DNA of 64,000 nt. Source: Aliidongia sp035943795 (GTDB lineage Bacteria; Pseudomonadota; Alphaproteobacteria; ATCC43930; CGMCC-115725). Each line of letters opens with the position of its first letter. Position 1 is the stretch's first letter. Below are positions 33,904-42,271 of this stretch, one piece after another. The translations under genes were made by a program, and so were the position numbers. A model generated the notes under the pieces. The model did not search any database and was not told the DNA's origin. It saw only the letters and a list, made by a program, of their open reading frames with translations. The DNA lies in assembly GCF_035943795.1 (NCBI RefSeq), contig NZ_DASZBY010000116.1:38241-102240 (forward strand). Reading direction: 5' to 3'.

Positions 33904-34676
33904 CACATCGCCATCTGGCCGCCGTCGACCGGCAGGGCGACGCCGGTGATCATGCGGGCTTCGTCGGACACGAGAAACAGCGCGGCACTGGCCACGTCTT
34001 CCGGCTCCGGCATGCGGGCCAGCGGGATGGTCGCGCGGAACCGCTGCAGCGCCTCCTCGCGATCGGCCGCCATGCCGGGCAGGAACGCCTGCAGCATCGG
34101 CGTCTCGATCACCGTCGGGCACAACGCATTGACCCGGATGTTCTGCGGCGCCAGCTCCAGCGCCAGGCTGCGGACCAGGCCGACGATGCCGTGCTTGGCC
34201 ACGGTGTAGAGGCTGAAATTCGGCTTCGCCTTCAAGCCTTGCAGCGACGAGGTGAACAGCAGCGCCGCACCGGCGGGATTGCGCCTGGCACTGTCGCGCA
34301 GCGCCGGCAGGGCAGCGCGGGCCATCTGCATGACGCCGAACAGGTTGACGCGCAGCACGCGCTCCAGCGTCTCGTCGTCGACATCCTCGAACGGCCCGGT
34401 GAACGGGCCGCCGGCATTGTTATGGACGATGTCGAGGCCGCCGAACCGCTCGACGGCGAATTCGACGGCGCGCGCGTTCTGGTCGCTGGCCGTATGGTCG
34501 CAGCGGATGAAGGCCGCCGCTGCTCCGATCGCCTCCGCCACCGCCCGGCCGCGGTCCTCGGCGATGTCGGCGATCACCACCTTGGCGCCCTCGGCCGCGA
34601 AGCGCTCGGCGACCGCGCGGCCGATGCCGGACCCGGCTCCGGTGACGAGAGCGACCTTGCCGGCGAGACGGCTCAC
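33903..34676 (-). CDS. Short-chain dehydrogenase/reductase with GTG start
   Basis: 257 aa with TGAGSGIGRAVAERFAAEG, DIVHNNAGGPFTG, FTSSLQGLKAKPNFSLYTVA (Ser, Tyr, then AKHG in place of the usual SK-x-G) and MITGVALPVDGGQMAM. The start GTG overlaps the stop of a 64-aa gene (GTGA). The longer open frame upstream has no ribosome-binding site. It is a second dehydrogenase of the CoA-thioester operon. Confidence 0.85.
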   Translation of the reverse strand: MSRLAGKVALVTGAGSGIGRAVAERFAAEGAKVVIADIAEDRGRAVAEAIGAAAAFIRCDHTASDQNARAVEFAVERFGGLDIVHNNAGGPFTGPFEDVDDETLERVLRVNLFGVMQMARAALPALRDSARRNPAGAALLFTSSLQGLKAKPNFSLYTVAKHGIVGLVRSLALELAPQNIRVNALCPTVIETPMLQAFLPGMAADREEALQRFRATIPLARMPEPEDVASAALFLVSDEARMITGVALPVDGGQMAM

Positions 34677-34867
34677 GAGCGCGCCTCGCCGGCGCCGATC
34701 GGCGCCACCAGGTCGATCAGCGCCGCGATGCGGCCGCGCAGATGGCAATATTGCCCGACCAGCAGGGCATCCTGCGAGCGGCACAGGCTTTCGGCATCCG
34801 ACAGCATGCGCGTCAGGATCTGATGGTCGCGCTCGGACGGGTCCGGTGCGAGATGGGCGGTCCTCAA
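34673..34867 (-). CDS. Small 64-aa protein, TTG start
   Basis: The product starts (M)RTAHLAPDPSERDHQILTRM and continues SDAESLCRSQDALLVGQYCHLRGR in overlapping fashion, ending GAGEARS. It is acidic and helical, with two Cys residues. The TTG has an excellent GGGAGG site six nt upstream. The gene fills the gap between the CoA ligase and an SDR and is coupled to the latter by GTGA overlap. I do not recognise the family; it may be an accessory subunit of a neighbouring enzyme. Confidence 0.55.
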   Translation of the reverse strand: MRTAHLAPDPSERDHQILTRMLSDAESLCRSQDALLVGQYCHLRGRIAALIDLVAPIGAGEARS

Positions 34868-34878
34868 AAGACGCCTCC

Positions 34879-36318
34879 CTATAGGCGATAGCCTTGTTGG
34901 CGCTCGTCCTTCCAGCGGCGAGCCTTGTAACTGAACTCCGGCAATTCGCTGCGGGCGCAGAGAACCGCCGTCATCCAGACGTTCGTGCGTTCCTTGATCG
35001 AGGTCCGGACCGCCTCGACCAGCCGGCTGCAGGCTTCCGGACCGCTCGATGCGATGGCTTCCGACAGGGCCAGCCGAACCTCGACCTCGGTCTTGCCGTC
35101 GGCGCTCGTGTAGACCCGCCCGGCATACTCGACGATCTCGCCGTGGGAGAATACGGCGGCATCGATCGCCGAGGGCCAGACGTTGTTGCCGCGGATCTTC
35201 ATCATGTCGTCGAACCGGCCGATCGTGCCGCACTCTATGGCATTCCAGGCGCGTCCCGAAGCCGCGTCGCGATGGGACACGAAGCGCACCGCGTCGCCGG
35301 TGCGGAAGCGGATGACCGGAGAGCCCTCGATCGACAGGTTCGTCACCACCAGCTCGCCCATCTCGCCCGAGGCGACCGGCTTCAGGGTGACCGGGTCCAG
35401 CACTTCGCACAGGGTTTCCCACTCGAACAGCGACATCAGCCCGCGGCCGCCGCTCGCCGACAGGGCGCCATCGGCACAGGTCGAGGCGCCGAAGCCGGCG
35501 CATTGCGTGCTGCCGTAGCCTTCCTGCAGCCGGCAGCCCCACAGCGCCTCGATCCGCTGGGCCCATTCGATCGGATAGCCTTCGGCCGCGATGAACAGGG
35601 TCCGCAAGGTCGGGAACGCGCGGGCCGGCTCCAGGCCGCGGCGCACCAGGGCTTCGGTCAAAGTGTGGAGATAGTTCGTCGAGGCATAGATGAAATTGAC
35701 CTCGCCGATCTTCAGCATCAGGTCGATCTTCGCCTCGGTCGAGGTCGAGCCGCCGACGTGGAATGCGGTGGCGCCGATGATGCGCAGGCCTTCGCCCGGT
35801 CCCCAGCCACCGGTGGTCAGGCCGCCGGCCGGCACGCAGTTGATCGCGAGGTCGCCGGCGCGCAGGCCGGCCAGGAACCAGGGCAGGGCATGCATGTAGC
35901 CCTGCATGTGCACGTCGTGCTGGCTGCGCCCGTAGATCTCCTGCCCCTGACCCGACGTGCCGCCGGTCATGTTGACGAGCGCCACCGCTTCGCGGGCGAT
36001 GCCGAGCCGTTCGCCGAACGGCGGATGCTCCGTCTGGTCGGCCAGGAAGGCGCCTTTGGTCGACAGCGGGAAATGCTCGAAGAACTGGTCGAGCGAGGTC
36101 AGTGCCTCCGGGTCGATCCGTCCCTCGTCCATGCGCCGGCGGTAATAGGTACTGGTCCGGTACAGGCGCTGCAGCTGCCGACGCAGCTTCTGCAACTGCA
36201 GTGCTTCGAGTTCGGTCCGGGACAGGGCGGCGAGGCTGGCGAGCCGTGCCGATTCCAGGAACGGAACCTGCCGGGGATCGTCGCCCTGCCTCATGCCCTG
36301 CGCACCGGCGGTCGTCAT
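34879..36318 (-). CDS. PaaK-like acyl/aryl-CoA ligase (AMP-forming)
   Basis: 479 aa with the PaaK-type P-loop NMTGGTSGQGQEIYGRS, RLQEGYGSTQCAGFG (adenine region), RTGDAVRFV and a phenylacetate-CoA-ligase C-terminal domain with DDMMKIRGNNVWPSAIDAA. It activates a carboxylic acid to its CoA thioester with ATP. The start overlaps the DUF35 gene stop (ATGA). It is probably the entry enzyme for the compound imported by the LIV system. Confidence 0.88.
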   Translation of the reverse strand: MTTAGAQGMRQGDDPRQVPFLESARLASLAALSRTELEALQLQKLRRQLQRLYRTSTYYRRRMDEGRIDPEALTSLDQFFEHFPLSTKGAFLADQTEHPPFGERLGIAREAVALVNMTGGTSGQGQEIYGRSQHDVHMQGYMHALPWFLAGLRAGDLAINCVPAGGLTTGGWGPGEGLRIIGATAFHVGGSTSTEAKIDLMLKIGEVNFIYASTNYLHTLTEALVRRGLEPARAFPTLRTLFIAAEGYPIEWAQRIEALWGCRLQEGYGSTQCAGFGASTCADGALSASGGRGLMSLFEWETLCEVLDPVTLKPVASGEMGELVVTNLSIEGSPVIRFRTGDAVRFVSHRDAASGRAWNAIECGTIGRFDDMMKIRGNNVWPSAIDAAVFSHGEIVEYAGRVYTSADGKTEVEVRLALSEAIASSGPEACSRLVEAVRTSIKERTNVWMTAVLCARSELPEFSYKARRWKDERQQGYRL

Positions 36319-36722
36319 GACGGCTCGAACAGCGGCAGGGAGATCTCCGGCGTCGCCTGCCGGAACGTGACCTTGACCGGCATGTCCGCCGTCACCTCTT
36401 CCGGCGTGCAGCCGACGATGTTGGTGGCGATGCGCACACCTTCCTCCAGCGCCACCAGCGCCACGACATAGGGCACGTCGCCGGCATAGACGTCGCGCGG
36501 GACGGGGTGGCGCACGACGATCCAGCTGAACACGCGGCCGCGGCCGCTGCTCTCGACCCAGGTCTGCTGGTCCGACTGGCAGTTCGGGCAGAAATGCGTC
36601 GGCGGAAAGCGCGTGTGGCCGCAGCTGCCGCACCGCTGCAGCAGCAGCTTGCCCTCGCGGCAGCCTTCCCAGAACGGCCGGGTCTCGACGTCGGGCACCG
36701 GCAGGGGCTTTGCGTAGGTCAT
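36315..36722 (-). CDS. Zn-ribbon/OB-fold (DUF35) protein
   Basis: 135 aa. The rubredoxin-like zinc ribbon LLQRCGSCGHTRFPPTHFCP (C-x2-C ... C-x2-C completed by NC) is followed by an OB-fold with GRVFSWIVVRHPVPRD. DUF35 proteins form obligate complexes with thiolase-like partners (lipid-transfer protein type), as in steroid side-chain retro-aldolases. It lies 2 bp after the thiolase-like gene. The start at MTYAKP follows GAGGAACTGACC. Confidence 0.9.
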   Translation of the reverse strand: MTYAKPLPVPDVETRPFWEGCREGKLLLQRCGSCGHTRFPPTHFCPNCQSDQQTWVESSGRGRVFSWIVVRHPVPRDVYAGDVPYVVALVALEEGVRIATNIVGCTPEEVTADMPVKVTFRQATPEISLPLFEPS

Positions 36723-36724
36723 GG

Positions 36725-37882
36725 TCAGTTCCTCAAAACCATCGCGCTGCCGCACGTCATCGCGCCGGCGGTGGTCAGGCAGGTCTCCACGTCGGGGACC
36801 TGCCGCAGACCGGCGTCGCCGCGCAGCTGCTGGACCGCTTCCAGCACGTGGTTCAGCCCGTGGATGTAGCCTTCCGACAGCAGGCCGCCGTGGGTGTTGA
36901 GCGGCAGGGCACCGGTGCGGGCGATGCGGCCGCCGCCGATGAACGACCCGCCTTCGCCATCCTTGCAGAAGCCCAACCCCTCGAGCTGCATCAGCACGCT
37001 ATAGGTGAAGCAATCGTAGATCTGCGCCATGTCGATGTCGGCCGGGCCCATGCCCGCGCTCTTCCACAGGTCGTCGGCGATGTATTTCGCGTAATTGTGC
37101 GAATGGTCCGGCCAGCGGATCGCGTCGAACAGGTCCTCACCCTGGTTCGGGCCGCCACCATAGGCGCCGCCGGCAATGTAGACCGGCTTGTGCTTCAGGT
37201 CGCGCGCACGCTCGGCCGTGGTGACCACGACCGCGCAGGCCCCGTCGGTTTCCAGGCAGATATCGAGCATGCGGAACGGATCGACGATCATGCGCGAGGC
37301 CATGTAGTCGTCGAGGGTGATCGCCTCGCGCTGCATGGCGCGCGGATTGTCGATCGCGTTGCCGCGGAACGTGACCGCGATCTCGCCCAGCTGCTCGGCG
37401 GTCGTGCCGTACTCGATCATGTGGCGGCGGCACCACATGGCCATCGCCTGGGGATAGGTGATCCAGCCGAAGGGTGCGGTGAATTGCGTGATGCCCTGGG
37501 CCGACAGTTCCCGGCCGCCGCCCAGCCGGAATCCGGACCGGCCGTTCATCGCGCGATAGCACACCACGGTCTTGGCCAGGCCGGCCTCGATCACCGCCGC
37601 CGCCGTCAGCACGATCATGTTGGCGGCATTGCCGCCGCTCAGGAAATCATTGGCATAGCGGACGTTCGGCACGCCGATCTCGGTCGCGACCGAGATGGAC
37701 GGCACGGAATCATTGAAGTTGAAGCTGACGAAGCCGTCGACGTCGCCGACCTTCAGGCCGGCGTCGCCGATCGCCGCGAGGCTGGCCTCCGAGGCGAGGC
37801 TGCGCACCGTGCGGCCGGAGTTCTTCGAGAACTGCGTCCAGCCGATGCCCGCGATCGCGTATTTATCCCGCAGCGAATACAT
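36725..37882 (-). CDS. Thiolase-superfamily protein, lipid-transfer/SCP-x (Ltp2-like) type
   Basis: 385 aa with AQIYDCFTYSVLMQLEGLGF and the C-terminal LNTHGGLLSEGYIHGLNHVL of the Ltp/SCP-x thiolase branch. The N-terminal nucleophile site of true thiolases (a Cys in an S-x-C-A-S-like motif) reads ANDFLSGGNAANM, without Cys. A Claisen-type thiolase reaction is therefore unlikely. Cys-less relatives paired with DUF35 are retro-aldolases acting on beta-hydroxyacyl-CoA. The adjacent DUF35 gene supports that reading, which remains inference. Confidence 0.85.
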   Translation of the reverse strand: MYSLRDKYAIAGIGWTQFSKNSGRTVRSLASEASLAAIGDAGLKVGDVDGFVSFNFNDSVPSISVATEIGVPNVRYANDFLSGGNAANMIVLTAAAVIEAGLAKTVVCYRAMNGRSGFRLGGGRELSAQGITQFTAPFGWITYPQAMAMWCRRHMIEYGTTAEQLGEIAVTFRGNAIDNPRAMQREAITLDDYMASRMIVDPFRMLDICLETDGACAVVVTTAERARDLKHKPVYIAGGAYGGGPNQGEDLFDAIRWPDHSHNYAKYIADDLWKSAGMGPADIDMAQIYDCFTYSVLMQLEGLGFCKDGEGGSFIGGGRIARTGALPLNTHGGLLSEGYIHGLNHVLEAVQQLRGDAGLRQVPDVETCLTTAGAMTCGSAMVLRN

Positions 37883-37899
37883 GAGATTGGCCCCTTCGA

Positions 37900-38697
37900 T
37901 CAGCTCGAGAACACCGGCTTGCGCTTTTCCTTGAACGCGACCAGCCCTTCGGTCGCGTCGGGTTCGGTCGTGGCGTAGCGGTGGACGAAATCGATTTCCT
38001 GCCTGAGGCCCGTCTCGAGGTCCGTGGTCAGCGTCAGGTTGGCGAGGTGCTTGGCCCCGCGCAGCCCGGCGCGGCTCTTCTCGCCCAGGCGGGCTGCAAG
38101 CGCCGTCACCGCGGGCTCCAGCTCGCCATCCGGAACCACTTCGTTGACCAGGCCGATCGCCTGTGCCTGCTCGGCGGTCAACAGGTCGCCGGTCAGCATC
38201 AGGTGCTTGGCGCGCAGCAGCCCCACGGCGCGCGGCAGCCGTTGCGAACCGCCGGCCCCCGGCAGCTGGCCGAAATTCAGATGGCCGTCGCCGATCTTGG
38301 CGGAAGCGGTCGCGACCACCAGGTCGCAGGCCAGCAGCAGCTCCAGCCCGCCCGCGACGCACACGCCATTGATCGCCGCGATGTAGATCTTGGACGAGGC
38401 CTCGATGGCGCAAAGCATCCGGAAGAAATCGTCGAGGAAGCCGGTGAACCGGTCCGGATGGCGATAGAGCTCGATGTAACCGTCGAGGTCGCCGCCGGCG
38501 GAAAAGCTGCGGCCGCGCCCGGTCACGATGACCGCATAGACGTCGGACCGCGCCTCGAGCGCCGCTATCGCGGCCTTCAGCTCCCGCACCGTGGCCCAGT
38601 CCAGCGGATTGAGCTTGTCGGCGCGCGTCAGGGTCAGCCGGGCGATCGAGCCGTCCCAGCTTACCGCGACATTCGTGTCGCCGACCAATTCGCTCAC
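37900..38697 (-). CDS. Enoyl-CoA hydratase/isomerase family protein
   Basis: 265 aa crotonase with the oxyanion-hole blocks GRGRSFSAGGDLDGYIELYR and AAINGVCVAGGLELLLACDL, then GHLNFGQLPGAGGSQRLPRA, with the active-site acid expected after GQLPGAGG lacking a clear Glu. The start is a GTG behind GGAGGAACGT; the reading frame extends 42 codons upstream over the operator and is not used. It is the first gene of the long minus-strand operon. Confidence 0.88.
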   Translation of the reverse strand: MSELVGDTNVAVSWDGSIARLTLTRADKLNPLDWATVRELKAAIAALEARSDVYAVIVTGRGRSFSAGGDLDGYIELYRHPDRFTGFLDDFFRMLCAIEASSKIYIAAINGVCVAGGLELLLACDLVVATASAKIGDGHLNFGQLPGAGGSQRLPRAVGLLRAKHLMLTGDLLTAEQAQAIGLVNEVVPDGELEPAVTALAARLGEKSRAGLRGAKHLANLTLTTDLETGLRQEIDFVHRYATTEPDATEGLVAFKEKRKPVFSS

Positions 38698-38733
38698 ACG
38701 TTCCTCCGGGCGCCATACTGGCCAACAGTCCGT

Positions 38734-38744
38734 TTGTCGGACAA
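38734..38744. promoter_or_regulatory. Candidate GntR operator in the divergent promoter
   Basis: TTGTC-g-GACAA, a perfect dyad 37 bp upstream of the enoyl-CoA hydratase GTG and 51 bp upstream of the GntR ATG. It shares the TGTC-S-GACA core with 27436-27446 and fits the FCD-GntR consensus. Confidence 0.6.
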
Positions 38745-38794
38745 TTCCAATTACTGTATCATCGCGAGCGACCCCGTCAAGGGAGCGGCGAGCG

Positions 38795-39643
38795 ATGGCG
38801 GAAAGGGCTATCTTGGAAATCACGAGACACAGCCAAGGACCCGACGTGCAGGAACATGAGTTCAGCCGGATCGAACGTGCACCGGCCTATCGTCTGGTCT
38901 ATGACGCGATCGAACGGCAGATTCTGGCGGGACGCCTGCGCGTCGGCGATCCGCTGCCGGCGGAAACGCAGCTGGCCGAGCAGTTCGGCGTCAACCGATC
39001 GACGGTGCGCGAGGGCATCCGGCTGTTGGAGCAGAGCGGCCTGGTCGAGCGCGATGGCGGCAAACGCCCGCGCATCTCGGTGCCCCATTACCTGGATCTC
39101 GCCTCGTCGGCCAGCCGTGCCCTGATCCTGCACATGGTGACGTTCCGTGAACTCTGGGAAGCCTCGATGGTGCTCGAACCCGCGATCGCCGAGCGGGCGG
39201 CCGGGCATATCGACGAAAAGGGCCTGGCCGACCTGTCCGCCAACATCGCGGCCATGACGGCGGAGGTCGAGGGTATCGAGACCGGCCGGCCGGCCGACGT
39301 GTACGGCTTCGTCGGGCTCGACCGGGCCTTCCACGAGATCCTCGCCAACGTCTGCGGCAACCGCGTGCTGGCGCTGGCGCACGAACCGGTGACGTCGCTG
39401 TTCATCCCGGCCGGTCGGATCATCCTGCCGCGGCTCAAGACCTATCGGCGCGTGCTCGACGCCCATCGCTACATCTTCGACTGCCTCGTCGCCGGCGACG
39501 CGCCCGGCGCGCGCACCTGGATGCACAAGCACATGGATGATTTCCGCCGGGCCTATGAATTGACCGCGTTGTCGCTCGACACGTCGCTCGACGCCGCCAG
39601 CCTCGGCATGGTCAACGGCACGGCCCAGGCGCACAGCCGGTAG
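38795..39643 (+). CDS. GntR-family regulator, FadR/FCD type
   Basis: 282 aa with a GntR winged helix (YDAIERQILAGRLRVGDPLP, then FGVNRSTVREGIRLLEQSGL) and an FCD ligand domain with metal-type residues in DRAFHEILANVCGN and VLDAHRYIFDCLVAGD. It is divergent from the CoA-thioester operon and probably represses it until an acyl-CoA or acid effector appears. Confidence 0.9.
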   Translation: MAERAILEITRHSQGPDVQEHEFSRIERAPAYRLVYDAIERQILAGRLRVGDPLPAETQLAEQFGVNRSTVREGIRLLEQSGLVERDGGKRPRISVPHYLDLASSASRALILHMVTFRELWEASMVLEPAIAERAAGHIDEKGLADLSANIAAMTAEVEGIETGRPADVYGFVGLDRAFHEILANVCGNRVLALAHEPVTSLFIPAGRIILPRLKTYRRVLDAHRYIFDCLVAGDAPGARTWMHKHMDDFRRAYELTALSLDTSLDAASLGMVNGTAQAHSR

Positions 39644-39696
39644 GGGAGGTCTCGGGCCAACTTGCCACGCCGGTCAGCTTCGCCCAAAGTCGCGCC

Positions 39697-40956
39697 ATGA
39701 ACCTTTCCACCCAGACACCTGCCGCCGCTGCGGACGATTACGCGCCCGACGGCCGCTATGCCTTCATCCGAATGGGCGTTTCGCTGCTCGTCGCCACCCT
39801 GGCCGGGGTCGGGATGTGGGCGGTCATCGTCGTCCTGCCGAAGGTGCAGGCCGAGTTCGGCGTCGACCGCGCGGCGGCCTCGGCGCCCTATACCCTGACG
39901 ATGCTGGGTTTCGCCTTCGGGACGATCACGCTCGGGCGGCTGGCGGATCGCGTCGGCATCATGGTGCCGATGCTCATCGCGTGCGTCTGCCTCGCCCTGG
40001 GCTTCGTGCTGGCCGGGCTGGCGCCCAGCCTCGTCATGTTCTCGGCCGTACATCTGCTGCTGATCGGCATCGGCGCCGGTGGCGGGTTCGCGCCGATGAT
40101 GGCGGATATCTCCCATTGGTTCGTCAAGCGGCGCGGCCTGGCGGTCGTCATCGTCGCCTCCGGCAATTACCTGGCCGGGGCCCTATGGCCGCTGATCATC
40201 AACGCGCTCATGCCGCTGATCGGCTGGCGCGGCACCTATATGGCGATCGGCGGGTTCATCGTGCTGACCCTGCTGCCGGCCACCTTGTTCCTGCGGCGGC
40301 GCCCGTCCGCGCGCATGATGACCGAGGCTGATAATGCGACCAAGGCTTCCGTGGTCGACGTCGGCGTTTCGCGGCGGCTGCTCATCGGCTTGCTGATGCT
40401 GGCGGGATTTTCCTGCTGCACGGCCATGTCGATGCCGCAGGTCCATATCGTCGCCTATTGCGGCGACCTCGGCTACGGCGTCGCGCGCGGTGCCGAGATG
40501 TTGTCGCTCATGCTGTTCCTCGGCATCGTGTCGCGCATCGGCTCCGGCTTCGTGGCGGATGCCATCGGCGGCACGGCGACGCTGCTGATCGGCTCGCTCA
40601 TGCAGGGCGTGGCGCTGCTGCTATACCTCTATTTCGACGGGCTGACGTCGCTCTACGTCGTCTCCGGCATCTTCGGCCTGTTCCAGGGCGGCATCGTGCC
40701 GATGTATGCCGTGATCTGCCGCGAATTGCTGCCGCCACGCGAAGCCGGCGCGAAGATCGGCCTCCTCGTCTCGTCGACGATCGTCGGCATGGCGTTCGGC
40801 GGCTATTTCTCCGGCGTGATCTTCGACGTCACCGGCTCGTATCGCATGGCCTTCCTCAACGGCGTGCTGTGGAACGCGCTCAATCTCGCGATCGTCGGCT
40901 GGCTGCTCTGGCGCCGCCGCAAGTCCATACCGGTTCCGTTCGCCACGGCGGCCTGA
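39697..40956 (+). CDS. MFS transporter, oxalate/formate-antiporter or monocarboxylate type
   Basis: 419 aa with twelve predicted membrane segments, the family loop GRLADRVGIMVPML, and a long central loop ending MMTEADNATKASVVDV. The substrate is probably a mono- or dicarboxylate. It lies 53 bp after the GntR gene on the same strand and convergent with the kinase gene, so it could serve the GntR pathway or, less likely, the sugar-acid pathway. Confidence 0.87.
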   Translation: MNLSTQTPAAAADDYAPDGRYAFIRMGVSLLVATLAGVGMWAVIVVLPKVQAEFGVDRAAASAPYTLTMLGFAFGTITLGRLADRVGIMVPMLIACVCLALGFVLAGLAPSLVMFSAVHLLLIGIGAGGGFAPMMADISHWFVKRRGLAVVIVASGNYLAGALWPLIINALMPLIGWRGTYMAIGGFIVLTLLPATLFLRRRPSARMMTEADNATKASVVDVGVSRRLLIGLLMLAGFSCCTAMSMPQVHIVAYCGDLGYGVARGAEMLSLMLFLGIVSRIGSGFVADAIGGTATLLIGSLMQGVALLLYLYFDGLTSLYVVSGIFGLFQGGIVPMYAVICRELLPPREAGAKIGLLVSSTIVGMAFGGYFSGVIFDVTGSYRMAFLNGVLWNALNLAIVGWLLWRRRKSIPVPFATAA

Positions 40957-40962
40957 CCGTCG

Positions 40963-42264
40963 TCAAGGAGTACCGGCGATCAGTGCGTCATACAGGTCCG
41001 TGCCGCCCATCTGACCGCCCTTCAGCATGATTTCCAGCCCGTCGAACGCGGGATCGTCGGCGCGCAGGCGGCACAGAGCGACGCCGGGGCCGAACTGGCC
41101 CAGCCAGATCAAACCCCAGGGCGCCAGGGCCTGGACCGCGTGGCTCGACGTGTCGCCCCCCGCGATGCCGACGCGCGACACGGGATGGCGTTCCAGCACC
41201 CGGCGCAGCAGCCGTGCGCAGGCTGACGCCAGCAGGCTTTGGACCTCGGCGACCGTGCCGGTCGAGGCCGCGGTGTGGGCCAGGACGTGCCGGCCGTCAC
41301 GCAGCAGTTCGGCGATGCGGGTCTCGATCTCCGGAACGTAGGCCGGGTCGTCTTGCACCAGCCGCATCGCATCCAGCGGCACCTTCACATAGGCCCCGGT
41401 CGCGGCGATCTGGCGCGCATTGACCGGCGACATGCTGCCGGCCAGCAGGAAGACCGGACCGCGTGCCGGCGCAATGCGCCCATCCCGGGCGCGACGGTTC
41501 AGCTGCCAGTGATCGATCAGGGCCTGGGCCACGCCGCTGGCACCGACCACCAGCAGCGGTGCGGCCCGCGCCCGCTCCCACAGCAGCCGGCCGATCATGC
41601 CCAGGTGAGCCTCGGTGCCGACGTCCAGCAGGATCGGCCGGATCGTGGCGTCGGTCGCGAGCAGCCCGTCCAGCATCTCGTCCAGTTCTGCCGCCGGACG
41701 GCCGTACGCGCGCCAGTCGATCAAGCCGATCGGTGCCAGGCCCTGCCGGCGGAGGTGCCGGCGCAGGTCGGCCTCGTCCATCGGCGTGACCGGGTGGTGC
41801 TGCATGGTCGGATGCCGATCGATCCGATGGGCCGGCCCACCCGCTTCCGACACGGCGAAAAGCTGACCGAACAGGCAATGGCGCCCCAGGCTGGGCTGCC
41901 CGCCCAGGATCGGCACGAACGGGTTGGCGAGCGGCGCGTGGAGCGTTTCGATCGCCGTCGCGATGTTGCCGACGTGCGGCGCGCTGTCGAAGGTCGAGCA
42001 GCATTTATAGTGGAGGACCCGCGCCCCGCTGACCGCCAGGAACCGGGCGAGCGGTTCGAGTGCGCGCCGCATCGCGTCCGGCGCCATGGCCCGGGCCGCA
42101 CCGGCGATGCCCAGCGCGTCCAGGTCGCCGACCGCCGCCAATTGCTTGGCGCTGGGCACGTCCAGGAACAGGAAAGCCCTGAGGCCGGCCTGGGCCAGGG
42201 TGGCGAGCGTGTCGCTGGCGCCGGTGAAATCGTCGCCGTACCAGGCGAGCTTCAAGCCCGACAT
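40963..42264 (-). CDS. Four-carbon acid sugar kinase family protein (DUF1537)
   Basis: 433 aa with the DUF1537 N-terminal signature LAWYGDDFTGASDTLATL (Asp11, Asp12) and the C-terminal nucleotide-binding blocks RVGIAGGDTSSHAV and GPGVALCRL. Members phosphorylate sugar acids such as erythronate, threonate or 3-oxo-isoapionate. It follows the RuBisCO-like gene by 7 bp and should make the phosphorylated substrate for it, as reported for OiaK/OiaX in apiose-related catabolism. The exact substrate here is unproven. Confidence 0.88.
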   Translation of the reverse strand: MSGLKLAWYGDDFTGASDTLATLAQAGLRAFLFLDVPSAKQLAAVGDLDALGIAGAARAMAPDAMRRALEPLARFLAVSGARVLHYKCCSTFDSAPHVGNIATAIETLHAPLANPFVPILGGQPSLGRHCLFGQLFAVSEAGGPAHRIDRHPTMQHHPVTPMDEADLRRHLRRQGLAPIGLIDWRAYGRPAAELDEMLDGLLATDATIRPILLDVGTEAHLGMIGRLLWERARAAPLLVVGASGVAQALIDHWQLNRRARDGRIAPARGPVFLLAGSMSPVNARQIAATGAYVKVPLDAMRLVQDDPAYVPEIETRIAELLRDGRHVLAHTAASTGTVAEVQSLLASACARLLRRVLERHPVSRVGIAGGDTSSHAVQALAPWGLIWLGQFGPGVALCRLRADDPAFDGLEIMLKGGQMGGTDLYDALIAGTP

Positions 42265-42271
42265 CGCGGCG

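Noticed and set aside
34868..35566. Longer minus frame upstream of the 64-aa gene
   Set aside because: That part is the CoA ligase gene read in another frame; the ribosome-binding site supports the TTG at 34867 only.
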